Below, piece after piece: positions 1 through 9,180 of a stretch of 64,000 bases of DNA. A program made the translations under genes and the position numbers. This DNA comes from Methylotenera sp. (GTDB lineage: Bacteria; Pseudomonadota; Gammaproteobacteria; Burkholderiales; Methylophilaceae), in the NCBI RefSeq assembly GCF_030653755.1, contig NZ_JAURYU010000052.1, forward strand, positions 59,065 through 123,064, in the 5' to 3' direction. Below the pieces are notes generated by a model. It searched no databases. It was given only the letters and a program-made list of their open reading frames with translations, and was not told the DNA's origin. Position 1 is the first letter of the stretch. Each line of letters opens with the position of its first letter.

Positions 1-2
1 CA

Positions 3-341
3 ATGGGATACCTCACCAAACGTAGTGCAGCAGAAGAGTTGATTAAAGCAATCCGCACTGTTGCTGGTGGCAAAAAATACCTAGAAGCAAGCGTTGCACA
101 GCAAATGGCAATCCAGCAGTTATCAGGAGATCAAAACCCTGTAGATGTACTCTCACCACGTGAGTTTGAGGTGTTTATGGCATTGGCTAAAGGTAAAACG
201 ACCAATGAGATTGCAGAAACCCTATTTTTGAGCCCACGCACAGTAGGGACACATTTGTACAATATTAAACAAAAACTGAATGCTAATAACTCTGCGGAAA
301 TTGCATTGATTGCAATGCGTAGTGGTTTGTTAGATGCTTAA
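3..341 (+). CDS. LuxR/FixJ-type response regulator, GacA/UvrY-like (5' truncated by window edge)
   Basis: Only the C-terminal part is present; the frame is open to the left edge, so the first Met at position 3 is internal. Residues 1-35 (GYLTKRSAAEELIKAIRTV) match the end of a receiver domain, from the conserved Lys region to the last helix. Residues about 48-108 form a LuxR-type helix-turn-helix (LSPREFEVFMALAKGK, then NEIAETLFLSPRTVGTHL). The alignment resembles GacA/UvrY, which respond to the BarA/GacS kinase and usually control Csr-type small RNAs. The phospho-acceptor Asp would lie outside the window. A strong hairpin follows. The exact paralogue cannot be decided from this fragment. Confidence 0.8.
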   Translation: MGYLTKRSAAEELIKAIRTVAGGKKYLEASVAQQMAIQQLSGDQNPVDVLSPREFEVFMALAKGKTTNEIAETLFLSPRTVGTHLYNIKQKLNANNSAEIALIAMRSGLLDA

Positions 342-368
342 GTATTCACTAAAAATGATCAGTAATAA

Positions 369-398
369 TGACGTAAAGCGATAAACTGCTTTACGTCA
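369..398. terminator. Bidirectional intrinsic terminator
   Basis: There is a perfect 11-bp stem (369-379 with 388-398) around an 8-nt loop, between the convergent regulator and DMT-transporter genes. The right flank is moderately T-rich and the left flank is A-rich, so it could end transcription from both sides. Confidence 0.65.
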
Positions 399-465
399 CT
401 TTCTTGAGCTTTACTTTTCTGAATCTAGTTTAATTCTACTTGGATTAATTCTAATCGGCTTAATG

Positions 466-1335
466 CTAACGTGCAGTACGGATGCTGATAATGCCACTCA
501 GTATAATCAAACCAATCGCAATCCATGCATCTAAGCTTAAATGTTCCTGCCACCAAATCACACCAAATAAACTTGCCAGTAAAATAGTGACATAAGCAAG
601 GCTAGCCACGACTAAGGTGTCTCCAGTGCGGTAAGCGCGTGTAAGGGCAAGTTGTGCAACCGTAGCAGATACCCCTAAACCTATCAGAATAGGCAAATCT
701 TGCCATACCAGTGCGTGAAAGTGATCAAACAGCATCCATGCACCTACACAGACTGAAGAAACTAACGTAAAGTAAAATACAGTACGCCAATCAGGCTCGT
801 TAGCCTGCCCAAGTTGTTTAACATGTACATAAGCTAATGCCGCGCCAATTCCTGATAGTAGACCTAAAAAACCAGCCAACCATTGAGATTGATTGATAGT
901 CGGCCTGAGTAATAAGCTCACTCCAATAAAGCCAATCGCCAACGCAATGAGCAATATTTTCTTTGGTTTTTCATGCAAAAAGAAAGGCATGAATATCGCT
1001 AAAAATAAAGGGGATGTGTAATTGAGTGTGATAGCGGTCGCTAGTGGTAAATGTGCAATAGCGTAGAAAAATAAAATCAGTGCACTGAAACCAACACCAG
1101 CTCGCGACATTTGTTTGTACATGACTGGAGTAGCTAGCGGTAGTTTCTTGTAAAAAATGAACAAGCCGATAAACACTAGACCAAATAATGAACGATAAAA
1201 TACCAGTTCCGCGCTACTAAACTTCTGGGCACCGAGTTTAACCAGTGCGCCCATGATGGCAAACCCCAGAGCGGCTACCAGCATCCATAGGCTACCCAAG
1301 TTGGGTAGGGCGTAGCAATTTTTTTTCATGTGCAA
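466..1335 (-). CDS. DMT-superfamily transporter (two EamA domains)
   Basis: This is a 289-aa inner-membrane protein with about ten hydrophobic segments arranged as two EamA repeats (roughly residues 15-140 and 155-287). EamA proteins export or exchange small metabolites such as amino acids or purines; the substrate cannot be told from sequence. The start lies in a polar N-terminus (MHMKKN) before the first membrane segment; the third residue, also Met, is an alternative start. It begins 34 bp downstream of the Rieske oxygenase gene on the same strand, so the two are probably co-transcribed. Confidence 0.8.
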   Translation of the reverse strand: MHMKKNCYALPNLGSLWMLVAALGFAIMGALVKLGAQKFSSAELVFYRSLFGLVFIGLFIFYKKLPLATPVMYKQMSRAGVGFSALILFFYAIAHLPLATAITLNYTSPLFLAIFMPFFLHEKPKKILLIALAIGFIGVSLLLRPTINQSQWLAGFLGLLSGIGAALAYVHVKQLGQANEPDWRTVFYFTLVSSVCVGAWMLFDHFHALVWQDLPILIGLGVSATVAQLALTRAYRTGDTLVVASLAYVTILLASLFGVIWWQEHLSLDAWIAIGLIILSGIISIRTAR

Positions 1336-1369
1336 TGATTCATGGATAAAGCATTAGTTTGCATGATGT

Positions 1370-2479
1370 TCAAACTAACGGAATATGCTCTTGCATTTGT
1401 TGGCGGTACCATTGATGAAAATGCTCCATTCCAGTTTCCATCGGGTGTTGGTATGGACCACGCTCATCAATGCCTTGTGCAAATAAGGCGTGGCGACCAT
1501 CGTGCATGCGTTGGCAAATGTCATTGTCTTCTACCGCGGTTTCTTCGTAGGCCGCTTGTTGGGCAGCCACGTATTCGCGCTCAAATAAACCAATATCTTC
1601 AGGGTAGTAAAATTCAACCACATTGGTACATGCGTTTACACCACGCGGAATGATATGTGATACGACTAACACGTTTGGATACCATTCAATCATCAGAAAA
1701 GGATAGTACACCATCCAGATTGCGCCATATTTGGGTGTTTTATCTGCGTGGTATTTTGCTACCTGCGCTTGCCACGCTTGGTAAGTTGGTGAGCCAGCTT
1801 TATTAAGTGATTGTTTAAAGCCTACAGTTTGCACACTGTAATTGTCAGCAAATTCCCAGTTGAGTTGTTCGCAGTTTACAAATTGATTGAGGCCAGGGTG
1901 AAATGGGCCAACGTGATAGTCTTCTAAATAGACTTCAATAAAGGTTTTCCAGTTGAAGTTATATTCTTCAACCGCCACACGGTCTAGCATGTAGCCTGTA
2001 AAATCAAAGTCTTGTTTGCACCCTAGGTTTGCAAGGTCTTTTGCGATATCTCGTTTTGTATCAAACAGTAAACCTTGCCAGTTTTGTAAAGTCTTTTTAT
2101 CAAGATTCAGACAGGGGTTTTTCTCGAAATGTGGAGCACCTAACAACGTACCCTCTAGGTCGTAAGTCCAGCGGTGCAGTGGGCACACGATATTTTTTGT
2201 TTGTCCTCGGCCTTTAAGCATCAGTGCTTGGCGATGTCTGCACACATTACTGATGGCGTTTATGCCATCTTGTTGGTGTACCAAGCTTTTTGCTTGCCCC
2301 ATCCAGTCTAATACGTGGTAATCGCCAACATTTGGAACCATTAGCTCATGCCCGAGGTAATGCGGCGCATGGGCGAACAAATGCTTTTGTTCAATTGCAT
2401 AAATGTTTTTATCCACATACCAGGAGACTGGAAGTTGCGGGCTTGTGTCTTGTTGGGAAACCAAAGTTAAAGATGCCAT
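1370..2479 (-). CDS. Rieske non-haem iron oxygenase, alpha-subunit type
   Basis: This 369-aa protein carries a complete Rieske [2Fe-2S] motif (C80-R-H82 and C99-P-L-H102) and a mononuclear iron site (E186-D-Y-H189-x4-H194, with a likely third ligand at D318 or D320). This is the architecture of ring-hydroxylating or demethylating oxygenase alpha subunits. It would use O2 and electrons from a separate reductase, which is not in this window. The substrate is unknown. The gene precedes a DMT transporter on the same strand. The length is typical for an oxygenase with an N-terminal Rieske and a C-terminal catalytic domain. Family assignment is firm; the reaction is open. Confidence 0.85.
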   Translation of the reverse strand: MASLTLVSQQDTSPQLPVSWYVDKNIYAIEQKHLFAHAPHYLGHELMVPNVGDYHVLDWMGQAKSLVHQQDGINAISNVCRHRQALMLKGRGQTKNIVCPLHRWTYDLEGTLLGAPHFEKNPCLNLDKKTLQNWQGLLFDTKRDIAKDLANLGCKQDFDFTGYMLDRVAVEEYNFNWKTFIEVYLEDYHVGPFHPGLNQFVNCEQLNWEFADNYSVQTVGFKQSLNKAGSPTYQAWQAQVAKYHADKTPKYGAIWMVYYPFLMIEWYPNVLVVSHIIPRGVNACTNVVEFYYPEDIGLFEREYVAAQQAAYEETAVEDNDICQRMHDGRHALFAQGIDERGPYQHPMETGMEHFHQWYRQQMQEHIPLV

Positions 2480-2819
2480 ATGAAAATATGATTGGCAGTT
2501 AAAATTTAGGGATGGCGATTTTTGCCTAAATTGCTATTTTTATCAAGTCATTATTATATAATTATCTCTAAGTTTTGTGCTGTAAAACTTGCCAATAGTG
2601 AGGTTTTCAGCTACTCTCGTGAGAGTTTCTTTACCCTCAATTAAAATATAATCATCATCGTTTTTTAATTAATAAACCTAAATATTAATAAACCAAAGAT
2701 GTTGTCTCGATTCTTCATTCATGGATGAATTGCGGGATTTTTATTTTTTGTAGGTTGCCTGCGATAAAGTTAACGTAGGATTTAGTCATGCTTAATCATT
2801 TGTATTTGAGTAAATAATA
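2480..2819. other. Intergenic region between divergent Rieske oxygenase and argD genes
   Basis: This 340-bp AT-rich stretch has no convincing gene. It holds an 11-bp direct repeat (2668-2678 and 2684-2694, 16-bp period), a 6-bp inverted repeat at 2613-2626 and another at 2717-2730. It must contain both divergent promoters, but none is a clear consensus. A weak ribosome-binding site precedes argD. Confidence 0.5.
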
Positions 2820-4001
2820 ATGTCAGACCACTTAATGAACACCTATATGCGTCAGCCAGTTACCTTTGTAAAAGGTGAGGGCGTTTGGCTGTGGGATAAC
2901 CATAATGATCAATATCTTGATGCACTGGCAGGCGTAGCCGTTAATGGCTTAGGTCATGCGCATCCTAAGTTGGTGGATGCAATTGCCAAACAGGCCGCGA
3001 AGTTGATTCATGTTTCCAATATCTACAATATTGCAGAACAGTCTGCACTGGCAGATAAGTTGTGTGAAATATCTGGCATGGATAAAGTGTTTTTTTGCAA
3101 CTCGGGCTGTGAGGCTAATGAGGCTGCGATTAAATTAGCACGTCTCTATGGGCACAATAAAGGCATCAATACCCCTGAAATTATTGTGATGGATCAGTCT
3201 TTTCATGGACGTACATTAGCGACACTTTCAGCGACAGGTAATCGTAAAGTGCAAGCTGGGTTTGATCCTTTAGTGAGTGGTTTTATACGCGTGCCATATG
3301 ATGATGTAGAAGCGGTTAAACAAGTGGCGTTACATCATCCTAATGTTGTTGCAATATTGGTCGAGCCAGTACAAGGTGAAGGTGGTATTAATATCCCTAA
3401 AGATGCGGGTGCTTATTTAGAGCAATTGCGTCAAATATGTGACGCCAATGGATGGTTGTTGATGTTGGATGAAGTGCAGACTGGCATCGCGCGAACAGGT
3501 ACTTGGTTTGCTTTTCAGCATACCAGTATTAAACCTGACGTGATGAGTCTTGCTAAAGGTTTAGGTTCGGGTGTGCCGATTGGTGCTTGTGTTGCAAGTG
3601 GTAAGGCTGCCGACGTATTCACCTATGGTAAACATGGGTCAACCTTTGGCGGTAATCCTTTAGCAACAGCGGCGGGTTTAGCGACCTTAAATATTATAGA
3701 AGAAGAACACCTGCTCGAGAATGCTGAAAAGATTGGCAATTTGATTCGTGAAGGCTTTGCCGCAGAGTTAACAGGTGCTCAAGGGTTTGTTACCGTACGC
3801 AACGCTGGGTTGATGATTGGTATCGAGCTAGATCGACCATGCGTTGAGTTAGTCAAAATGGCACTAGAAGCCAAATTGCTGATTAACGTGACCGCAGATA
3901 AAGTCGTGCGTTTGTTACCTCCGCTCGTGATGAGCGAAGCTGAAGCAAAAGAATTGGTGCAACGTTTATCTGCATTAATCAAAACATTTTTATCAAAATA
4001 A
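2820..4001 (+). CDS. argD: Acetylornithine aminotransferase
   Basis: This is a class-III PLP-dependent aminotransferase of 393 aa, the usual ArgD length. It converts N-acetylglutamate semialdehyde and glutamate to N-acetylornithine and 2-oxoglutarate in the cytoplasm, and ArgD often doubles as succinyldiaminopimelate aminotransferase. The PLP-phosphate region (FCNSGCEANEAAIKLAR, residues 92-108), the PLP-binding Asp (LDEVQTG, D217) and the Schiff-base lysine (SLAKGLGSG, K246) are all present. It is the first gene of argD-argF-argG, with 57 bp to argF. The start is the only sensible one, although the upstream Shine-Dalgarno is poor. Confidence 0.95.
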   Translation: MSDHLMNTYMRQPVTFVKGEGVWLWDNHNDQYLDALAGVAVNGLGHAHPKLVDAIAKQAAKLIHVSNIYNIAEQSALADKLCEISGMDKVFFCNSGCEANEAAIKLARLYGHNKGINTPEIIVMDQSFHGRTLATLSATGNRKVQAGFDPLVSGFIRVPYDDVEAVKQVALHHPNVVAILVEPVQGEGGINIPKDAGAYLEQLRQICDANGWLLMLDEVQTGIARTGTWFAFQHTSIKPDVMSLAKGLGSGVPIGACVASGKAADVFTYGKHGSTFGGNPLATAAGLATLNIIEEEHLLENAEKIGNLIREGFAAELTGAQGFVTVRNAGLMIGIELDRPCVELVKMALEAKLLINVTADKVVRLLPPLVMSEAEAKELVQRLSALIKTFLSK

Positions 4002-4061
4002 ATCATTTATAACATAACTAACTTGTAGTCAGTTTTAATAAAATTTGAACTACCAACTATG

Positions 4062-4976
4062 ATGGCAATAAAACATTTTTTACAATTTAACGATTTGAAC
4101 AGTGACGAGCTTGAGTACGTCTTTGAGCGTACACGCTGGATCAAAAGCCAATTTAAAGATTATCAGCAATATTGGCCATTGCAAGATCGTACATTGGTGA
4201 TGATTTTTGAAAAAGCCAGTACGCGTACACGCTTGTCATTTGAGGCGGGTATGCAGCAACTGGGTGGCTCTGCGATCTACTTAAATACTAGAGATTCTCA
4301 GTTAGGTCGCGGTGAGCCAGTAGAAGATGCTGCACAGGTGATTTCACGCATGAGTGATATTGTGATGATTCGTACTTTTGAGCAAGAAATCATCGAGCGC
4401 TTTGCAGCTAACTCACGTGTCCCTGTGATTAATGGCTTAACGAATGAATATCATCCATGCCAGATTCTCGCGGATATTTTTACATACATTGAACACCGCG
4501 GCTCGATTAAAGGCAAAACCGTCGCTTGGATTGGTGATAGCAATAATATGTGTCATACCTGGTTACAGGCTGCTGAGTTATTAGACTTTAATGTACATGT
4601 TTCTACGCCGCCAGGTTATGAAGTTGAGCCTGAACGTGCCAATTTGTATGGGACTGATCACTTTGAGGTATTTGCTGACCCAATGGACGCTGCACGAGGT
4701 GCTGACTTAGTGACCACAGATGTTTGGACAAGCATGGGCTTTGAAGCAGAGAACGAAGAGCGCATGCGAGATTTTGCTGACTGGCAGGTTGATAGTGACA
4801 TGATGCGTGTTGCCGCTAAAGATGCATTATTTATGCATTGTTTGCCAGCACACCGCGGTGAAGAAGTTTCTGCAGATGTGATTGATGGTGTACAAAGTGT
4901 AGTGTGGGATGAAGCCGAGAACAGGCTACACACCCAAAAAGCATTGATGGAATATTTGTTATTAGGACAAGTTTAA
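4062..4976 (+). CDS. argF: Ornithine carbamoyltransferase
   Basis: It transfers the carbamoyl group from carbamoyl phosphate to ornithine, giving citrulline. The carbamoyl-phosphate motif STRTRLSFE, the HPCQILAD motif, the ornithine-loop region (GDSNNM) and HCLPAHRGEE are intact, and the length (304 aa) is normal for the anabolic enzyme. Two ATG codons occur in tandem at 4059 and 4062; the family N-terminus (MAIKHFLQF) favours 4062. It lies between argD and argG on the same strand and is likely expressed with them. Confidence 0.95.
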   Translation: MAIKHFLQFNDLNSDELEYVFERTRWIKSQFKDYQQYWPLQDRTLVMIFEKASTRTRLSFEAGMQQLGGSAIYLNTRDSQLGRGEPVEDAAQVISRMSDIVMIRTFEQEIIERFAANSRVPVINGLTNEYHPCQILADIFTYIEHRGSIKGKTVAWIGDSNNMCHTWLQAAELLDFNVHVSTPPGYEVEPERANLYGTDHFEVFADPMDAARGADLVTTDVWTSMGFEAENEERMRDFADWQVDSDMMRVAAKDALFMHCLPAHRGEEVSADVIDGVQSVVWDEAENRLHTQKALMEYLLLGQV

Positions 4977-5069
4977 TTAACAACAGGCGTGCTTGATTTG
5001 AATGCAGTGCGAGCTAGATTGGCATTCAAATTTTAGCAAGTGGTTGCTAAATATCTATAGAAAGAGATC

Positions 5070-6290
5070 ATGAGTAAAGTAAATAAAGTTGTATTGGCGT
5101 ATTCAGGTGGTTTAGATACTTCAGTTATTTTGAAATGGCTACAAGATGAATACCAATGTGAAGTGGTGACTTACACGGCTGATTTGGGTCAGGGTGAAGA
5201 GTTAGAGCCTGCACGTGCAAAAGCAAAAGCTGCGGGTGTAAAAGAGATTTTTATTGATGACGTACGTGAAGAGTTTGTGCGTGATTTCGTATTCCCAATG
5301 TTCCGCGCTAATACCGTGTACGAAGGTGAGTATTTATTAGGTACGTCTATTGCACGTCCGCTTATTGCTAAGCGTTTAATTGAAGTTGCTCGCGATACCA
5401 ATGCCGATGCAATTTCACATGGTGCAACAGGTAAGGGTAACGACCAAGTGCGTTTTGAGCTTGGTGCTTATGCGCTAAACCCAAATATCCAAATTATTGC
5501 ACCATGGCGCGAGTGGGATTTACTAAGCCGTGAAAAATTAATGGCCTATGCTGAAAAACACGGCATTCCTGTCGATATGAAGCATAAGCAAGGTGGTAGC
5601 CCATACAGCATGGATGCGAACTTGTTGCATATTTCTTATGAAGGCCGTCATTTGGAGAACCCAGCAGCAGAGGCTGAAGAGTCTATGTGGCGCTGGAGTG
5701 TTAGCCCAGAAAAAGCACCAGATGCACCGGAGTATTTAGATATTGAATACGTCAATGGTGACCCAGTGAGCTTAAATGGCGAGCCTATGAAAGCGCACGA
5801 CTTGCTTGCACATTTGAACAAAATTGGTGGTAAGCACGGAGTGGGCCGTTTGGACCTTGTTGAAAACCGCTATGTAGGCATGAAGTCTCGTGGTTGCTAT
5901 GAAACCCCAGGCGGCACGATTTTACTAAAAGCACACCGTGCAATTGAGTCTATTACCTTAGACCGTGAAGTCGCACACTTAAAAGACGATTTGATGCCAC
6001 GTTACGCTAGCATGATTTATAACGGATACTGGTGGAGCCCTGAGCGTCTTACATTACAAACCTTGATTGATCATACACAGCAAACGGTGAATGGCTGGGT
6101 GCGCGTAAAGCTGTACAAAGGTAACGTGATTGTGACTGGTCGTGATAGTAAAACTAACTCTCTATTTGACCCTAACATCGCGACTTTTGAAGATGATAAA
6201 GGTGCTTATGACCAAAAAGATGCAGGCGGCTTTATTAAGCTTAATGCGTTGAGAATGCGTATTGCAGCAAATTTAAGAGATAAAAAATAA
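5070..6290 (+). CDS. argG: Argininosuccinate synthase
   Basis: This ATP-dependent enzyme condenses citrulline with aspartate, the penultimate arginine step. At 406 aa it has the expected length. The N-terminal ATP-pyrophosphatase loop ([10 protein letters not shown], from residue 10) and the citrulline/aspartate-site segment ([15 protein letters not shown]) are present. It follows argF after 93 bp with a good Shine-Dalgarno (AAAGAGA), and a very strong hairpin ends the unit. argH is not in the window. Confidence 0.96.
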   Translation: MSKVNKVVLAYSGGLDTSVILKWLQDEYQCEVVTYTADLGQGEELEPARAKAKAAGVKEIFIDDVREEFVRDFVFPMFRANTVYEGEYLLGTSIARPLIAKRLIEVARDTNADAISHGATGKGNDQVRFELGAYALNPNIQIIAPWREWDLLSREKLMAYAEKHGIPVDMKHKQGGSPYSMDANLLHISYEGRHLENPAAEAEESMWRWSVSPEKAPDAPEYLDIEYVNGDPVSLNGEPMKAHDLLAHLNKIGGKHGVGRLDLVENRYVGMKSRGCYETPGGTILLKAHRAIESITLDREVAHLKDDLMPRYASMIYNGYWWSPERLTLQTLIDHTQQTVNGWVRVKLYKGNVIVTGRDSKTNSLFDPNIATFEDDKGAYDQKDAGGFIKLNALRMRIAANLRDKK

Positions 6291-6349
6291 GACCTATACT
6301 CAACGGTAGCGATTAATTTGAATTTAATTGCTATTTAGAATGCGCTTTA

Positions 6350-6391
6350 AATAAGAAAAGCACCTAAGATTACTTAGGTGCTTTTCTTATT
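6350..6391. terminator. Strong bidirectional terminator after argG
   Basis: There is a perfect 19-bp stem (6350-6368 with 6373-6391) with a 4-nt loop. A-rich left and T-rich right arms make it a terminator on both strands, serving argG and the convergent carbonic-anhydrase-like gene. Confidence 0.9.
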
Positions 6392-6425
6392 TGGTATCGG
6401 CTATTTACGATGTCTAGTTAGTACC

Positions 6426-7685
6426 TTAGTCTATAATGATACGGGCATTAATTGCTTGTAATGGCCTGTTGTTGTTTTTAGTGGCTAGTGCCTCAATTTG
6501 CTCTTTACTTGCCGTCATTGGTGTTTTGACCAATATCCAGCGTATGCCTTCGGTGCAGGGTGGAGTAGTGAGTGACCCGCTGAAACGATAGTAATCTTGG
6601 TTGTTTGGCATCATTTCACTAGCAAGTAGTCTAGATTTTAGCGCAACTGGTTTATCGCCATCCTGCGGTAGTTGTTTTAATATTTTAGCTAAAGCAGAGT
6701 TTGCTCTGCCTTCTTTGAACATAACTGCAATAATCGCAGTATTTCCCTTAGTGTCTGTATGTAGAAATTGTGCTTCTAGGGGGAATGATTTGCCCTGAAT
6801 TCTGTGTTCACTGGGGGTGTGAAAGTTTACTTGTTTAAGCTTGAAAGTCATGCTGTCAATAGCGACAATGTTGCCATCTCTGAAATTGAGCTGTATTGAA
6901 TGATTGCTTTGCAATATTTCTTTAGCTGGAAACTTTTGTAGTAGCTTTAATGGTTTTAGATTGGCATCAATGCTTTCAGTGACATCAATCGGTGATTGAG
7001 TGCTACCAGTACTACATGTTGAGAATTCGCTATTTAGCTTACTCCAGTTTTCAGGACCTTCTTTACCCTCGTAGCTCCATGTCACAGGTTTTTTAATGTC
7101 ATCTGGTTTCTTACCAGTTGGTTTTGCAGGTGCTTTTTCTATAGGCTTAACTTCAGCTGGTTTGCTTTCCGTATCTGCAGGTTTAGCACTAGGGTTGGTT
7201 TCAGTTTTTGTTTCTGCGGGAGGAGCTTTGGGGGCTGCCGGTGTTGGTGCCGCAGATTTAACATTGGCACTTTTATTGGTTGTACATACATATCGCATCG
7301 CACGATCAAAGTCTGTTTCAGGTACTGGTTCTATAAATTTAGCATCTTTAATATTATTAATGGCTGCTGAATGGACAAGCTCGGAATTTAGGTATTGAAA
7401 TACCTGTGAAGCAGCTGATTTTTGCGCTGGACAATCAAAATACCATAATAATTTTGATAGGTTATATTGAGTATCTGGAGACTCTAAGTTTTTTTGAATC
7501 GTCTTGTACTCAATTTGGACCCAAGCACGTTTCAGTTTATCTCTTTCCAAAATCGATTGCTTGTCTATCATTAACTTTGAGGTGCTGTTCTCATTGAGCT
7601 TGACCCAAGTGGCAGCTGAGCAGGTGCCTATGCTTATAAAAAAACAAACGAGTGATAAGTTGAGATAAGTGACCGCTTTTTGCAT
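6426..7685 (-). CDS. Secreted adhesin-E-like / alpha-carbonic-anhydrase-like fusion with degenerate zinc site
   Basis: This 419-aa protein has a signal peptide (1-24, ending CSA), an adhesin-E-like domain (about 26-135, with WYFDCP and RYVC), a Pro/Ala/Lys linker (about 140-200) and a C-terminal alpha-carbonic-anhydrase domain (about 203-417). The fold signature is clear: WSYEGKEGPENW, QSPID, a proton-shuttle-position His (H262), GSLTTPPCTEG (T373/T374), and C224/C377 placed as the usual bacterial disulphide. Alignment to bacterial alpha-CAs (QFHFHxPSE and MEAHFVH) shows zinc ligand 1 is N287, ligand 2 is H289 and ligand 3 is Q306. Two of three ligands are therefore lost and CO2 hydration is doubtful; a binding or structural role in the periplasm or on the surface is inferred. 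It is convergent with argG and has its own promoter region. Confidence 0.85.
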   Translation of the reverse strand: MQKAVTYLNLSLVCFFISIGTCSAATWVKLNENSTSKLMIDKQSILERDKLKRAWVQIEYKTIQKNLESPDTQYNLSKLLWYFDCPAQKSAASQVFQYLNSELVHSAAINNIKDAKFIEPVPETDFDRAMRYVCTTNKSANVKSAAPTPAAPKAPPAETKTETNPSAKPADTESKPAEVKPIEKAPAKPTGKKPDDIKKPVTWSYEGKEGPENWSKLNSEFSTCSTGSTQSPIDVTESIDANLKPLKLLQKFPAKEILQSNHSIQLNFRDGNIVAIDSMTFKLKQVNFHTPSEHRIQGKSFPLEAQFLHTDTKGNTAIIAVMFKEGRANSALAKILKQLPQDGDKPVALKSRLLASEMMPNNQDYYRFSGSLTTPPCTEGIRWILVKTPMTASKEQIEALATKNNNRPLQAINARIIID

Positions 7686-7974
7686 ATTACATTCCGACTT
7701 TATTATTGATGCTTATCGTTAATTAGCTTTTAACCTAAAATTTGGCACTAAATGATGGTTTGATTAAAGTGATAACAAATTCATATATATTCAGTTAACG
7801 GCTGAATTACGCATTTGTTTAATAAATATTACACATCTTTGCCATACAAATTTACGGTACAAATTTTTTATATTAAATTGATGATGTCGGCATGAATATT
7901 TAAGTGTATTAGCCATGCTTGGCGCTGTGATGTTCTATAATCATTATTAATTTAGAGTAAAGTGAATTTGATTA

Positions 7975-8454
7975 ATGACAACAGAAGTAGCAGCTAAGCG
8001 TTCTACCGTAGAAATTTATGCAGATGGTGCATGTAAAGGCAACCCTGGCCCTGGTGGGTGGGGGGCTTGGATTAGTTACGATGGGCATGAGAAAGAACTA
8101 TTTGGTGGTGAGTCACTGACAACAAACAATCGCATGGAACTTACTGCAGTAATACGTGCTTTAGAGGCTTTAAAACGGACATGTCACGCAAAAGTATTTA
8201 CCGATTCTGTGTATGTGCAGAAAGGCATTTCTGAGTGGATCATCGGTTGGAAAGCACGTAATTGGCGCACCGCTGATAAAAAACCAGTTAAGAACGATGA
8301 TTTATGGCGTATTCTGGATGTGTTAGCACAGCAACATACGGTGGAGTGGGTGTGGGTGAAAGGGCATGCTGGTAATGTAGGAAACGAGCGCGCCGACATG
8401 CTGGCTAACAAGGGGGTAGATCAAATTTTGCAGAAGGGAGTTAGTGCGTCATGA
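7975..8454 (+). CDS. rnhA: Ribonuclease HI
   Basis: It cleaves the RNA strand of RNA-DNA hybrids. The catalytic set D17 ([16 protein letters not shown]), E55 (NNRMELTAV), D77 (FTDSVYV) and D141 (ERADMLA), plus H131 (KGHAGN), is complete. At 159 aa it is typical of the bacterial enzyme with the basic protrusion (residues about 88-106). Its ATGA stop/start overlaps dnaQ, the usual rnhA-dnaQ pairing. Confidence 0.96.
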   Translation: MTTEVAAKRSTVEIYADGACKGNPGPGGWGAWISYDGHEKELFGGESLTTNNRMELTAVIRALEALKRTCHAKVFTDSVYVQKGISEWIIGWKARNWRTADKKPVKNDDLWRILDVLAQQHTVEWVWVKGHAGNVGNERADMLANKGVDQILQKGVSAS

Positions 8455-9134
8455 GGCAGATTTTCTTAGATACGGAAACCACAGGTTTGTATCATGCCCA
8501 AGGGCATCGTGTGATTGAGATTGCAGCTGTCGAGGTGGTGAATAGACGCTTAACTAAACACCATTTTCATTATTATTTAAATCCAGACCGTGAAATTGAT
8601 CAAGGTGCACAAGAAGTGCATGGTATTTCACTTGAGTTCTTGCAAGATAAACCGCGCTTTGCAGACATTGCTAATGAGCTGATTGCATTTATTGCGGATG
8701 CAGAGCTGATTATGCATAACGCCCCATTTGATGTGGGTTTTCTAAATTATGAGTTAGGGTTGATTGGCCAGAAAAAGGTTGAGTCAATCACTGCCAAAAT
8801 TACGGATACACTCAAAATTGCAAAAGAGATGCGGCCTGGCCAACGTAATAACTTAGATGCCTTATGTAGGCATTTTGGTATTGATAACTCAAGACGTACC
8901 TTACATGGCGCGTTGCTTGATGCTGAGTTATTGGCCGATGTTTATATGGCGATGACGCGCGGCCAAGAAAGCTTGATGATTGGATTAGACCAGCCTAGCC
9001 AGAGCATTGCTGAAATGAGTGCTGTGAGTCATGCACCAGTATTAGTGAAGCACGCTACTGCTGATGAAATTGCTGACCATGAAGCGTATTTGGCTGGACT
9101 GGCAAAGTCAGGTAATTGCGTTTGGAATGGCTAG
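8451..9134 (+). CDS. dnaQ: DNA polymerase III epsilon subunit (3'-5' proofreading exonuclease)
   Basis: This is a DEDDh exonuclease of 227 aa. It has ExoI D7-x-E9 (FLDTETTG), ExoII ([10 protein letters not shown]) and ExoIII ([14 protein letters not shown], with the general-base His). In the replisome it proofreads for the alpha subunit. It overlaps rnhA by 4 bp, so translation is probably coupled. The C-terminal tail is that of a normal epsilon protein. The rhamnose genes start 46 bp downstream on the same strand. Confidence 0.95.
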   Translation: MRQIFLDTETTGLYHAQGHRVIEIAAVEVVNRRLTKHHFHYYLNPDREIDQGAQEVHGISLEFLQDKPRFADIANELIAFIADAELIMHNAPFDVGFLNYELGLIGQKKVESITAKITDTLKIAKEMRPGQRNNLDALCRHFGIDNSRRTLHGALLDAELLADVYMAMTRGQESLMIGLDQPSQSIAEMSAVSHAPVLVKHATADEIADHEAYLAGLAKSGNCVWNG

Positions 9135-9180
9135 TACTAGTCTAGCTGGCCTAGGATTAAGTAAATTTAAGAAAGTATCA

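Noticed and set aside
1342..1653. 103-aa plus-strand ORF
   Set aside because: It lies antisense inside the well-supported Rieske oxygenase gene.
2717..2730. ArgR box before argD
   Set aside because: The repeat reads ATTCA-N4-TGAAT, the inverse of the known TGAAT-N4-ATTCA arrangement.
7096..7398. 100-aa hydrophobic plus-strand ORF
   Set aside because: It is the complement of the Pro/Ala/Lys linker and nearby sequence of the CA-like fusion; low-complexity shadow.
9064..9180. Upstream extension of rfbB inside dnaQ
   Set aside because: The added residues are not part of the dehydratase fold and overlap dnaQ; the family N-terminus starts at 9181/9184.
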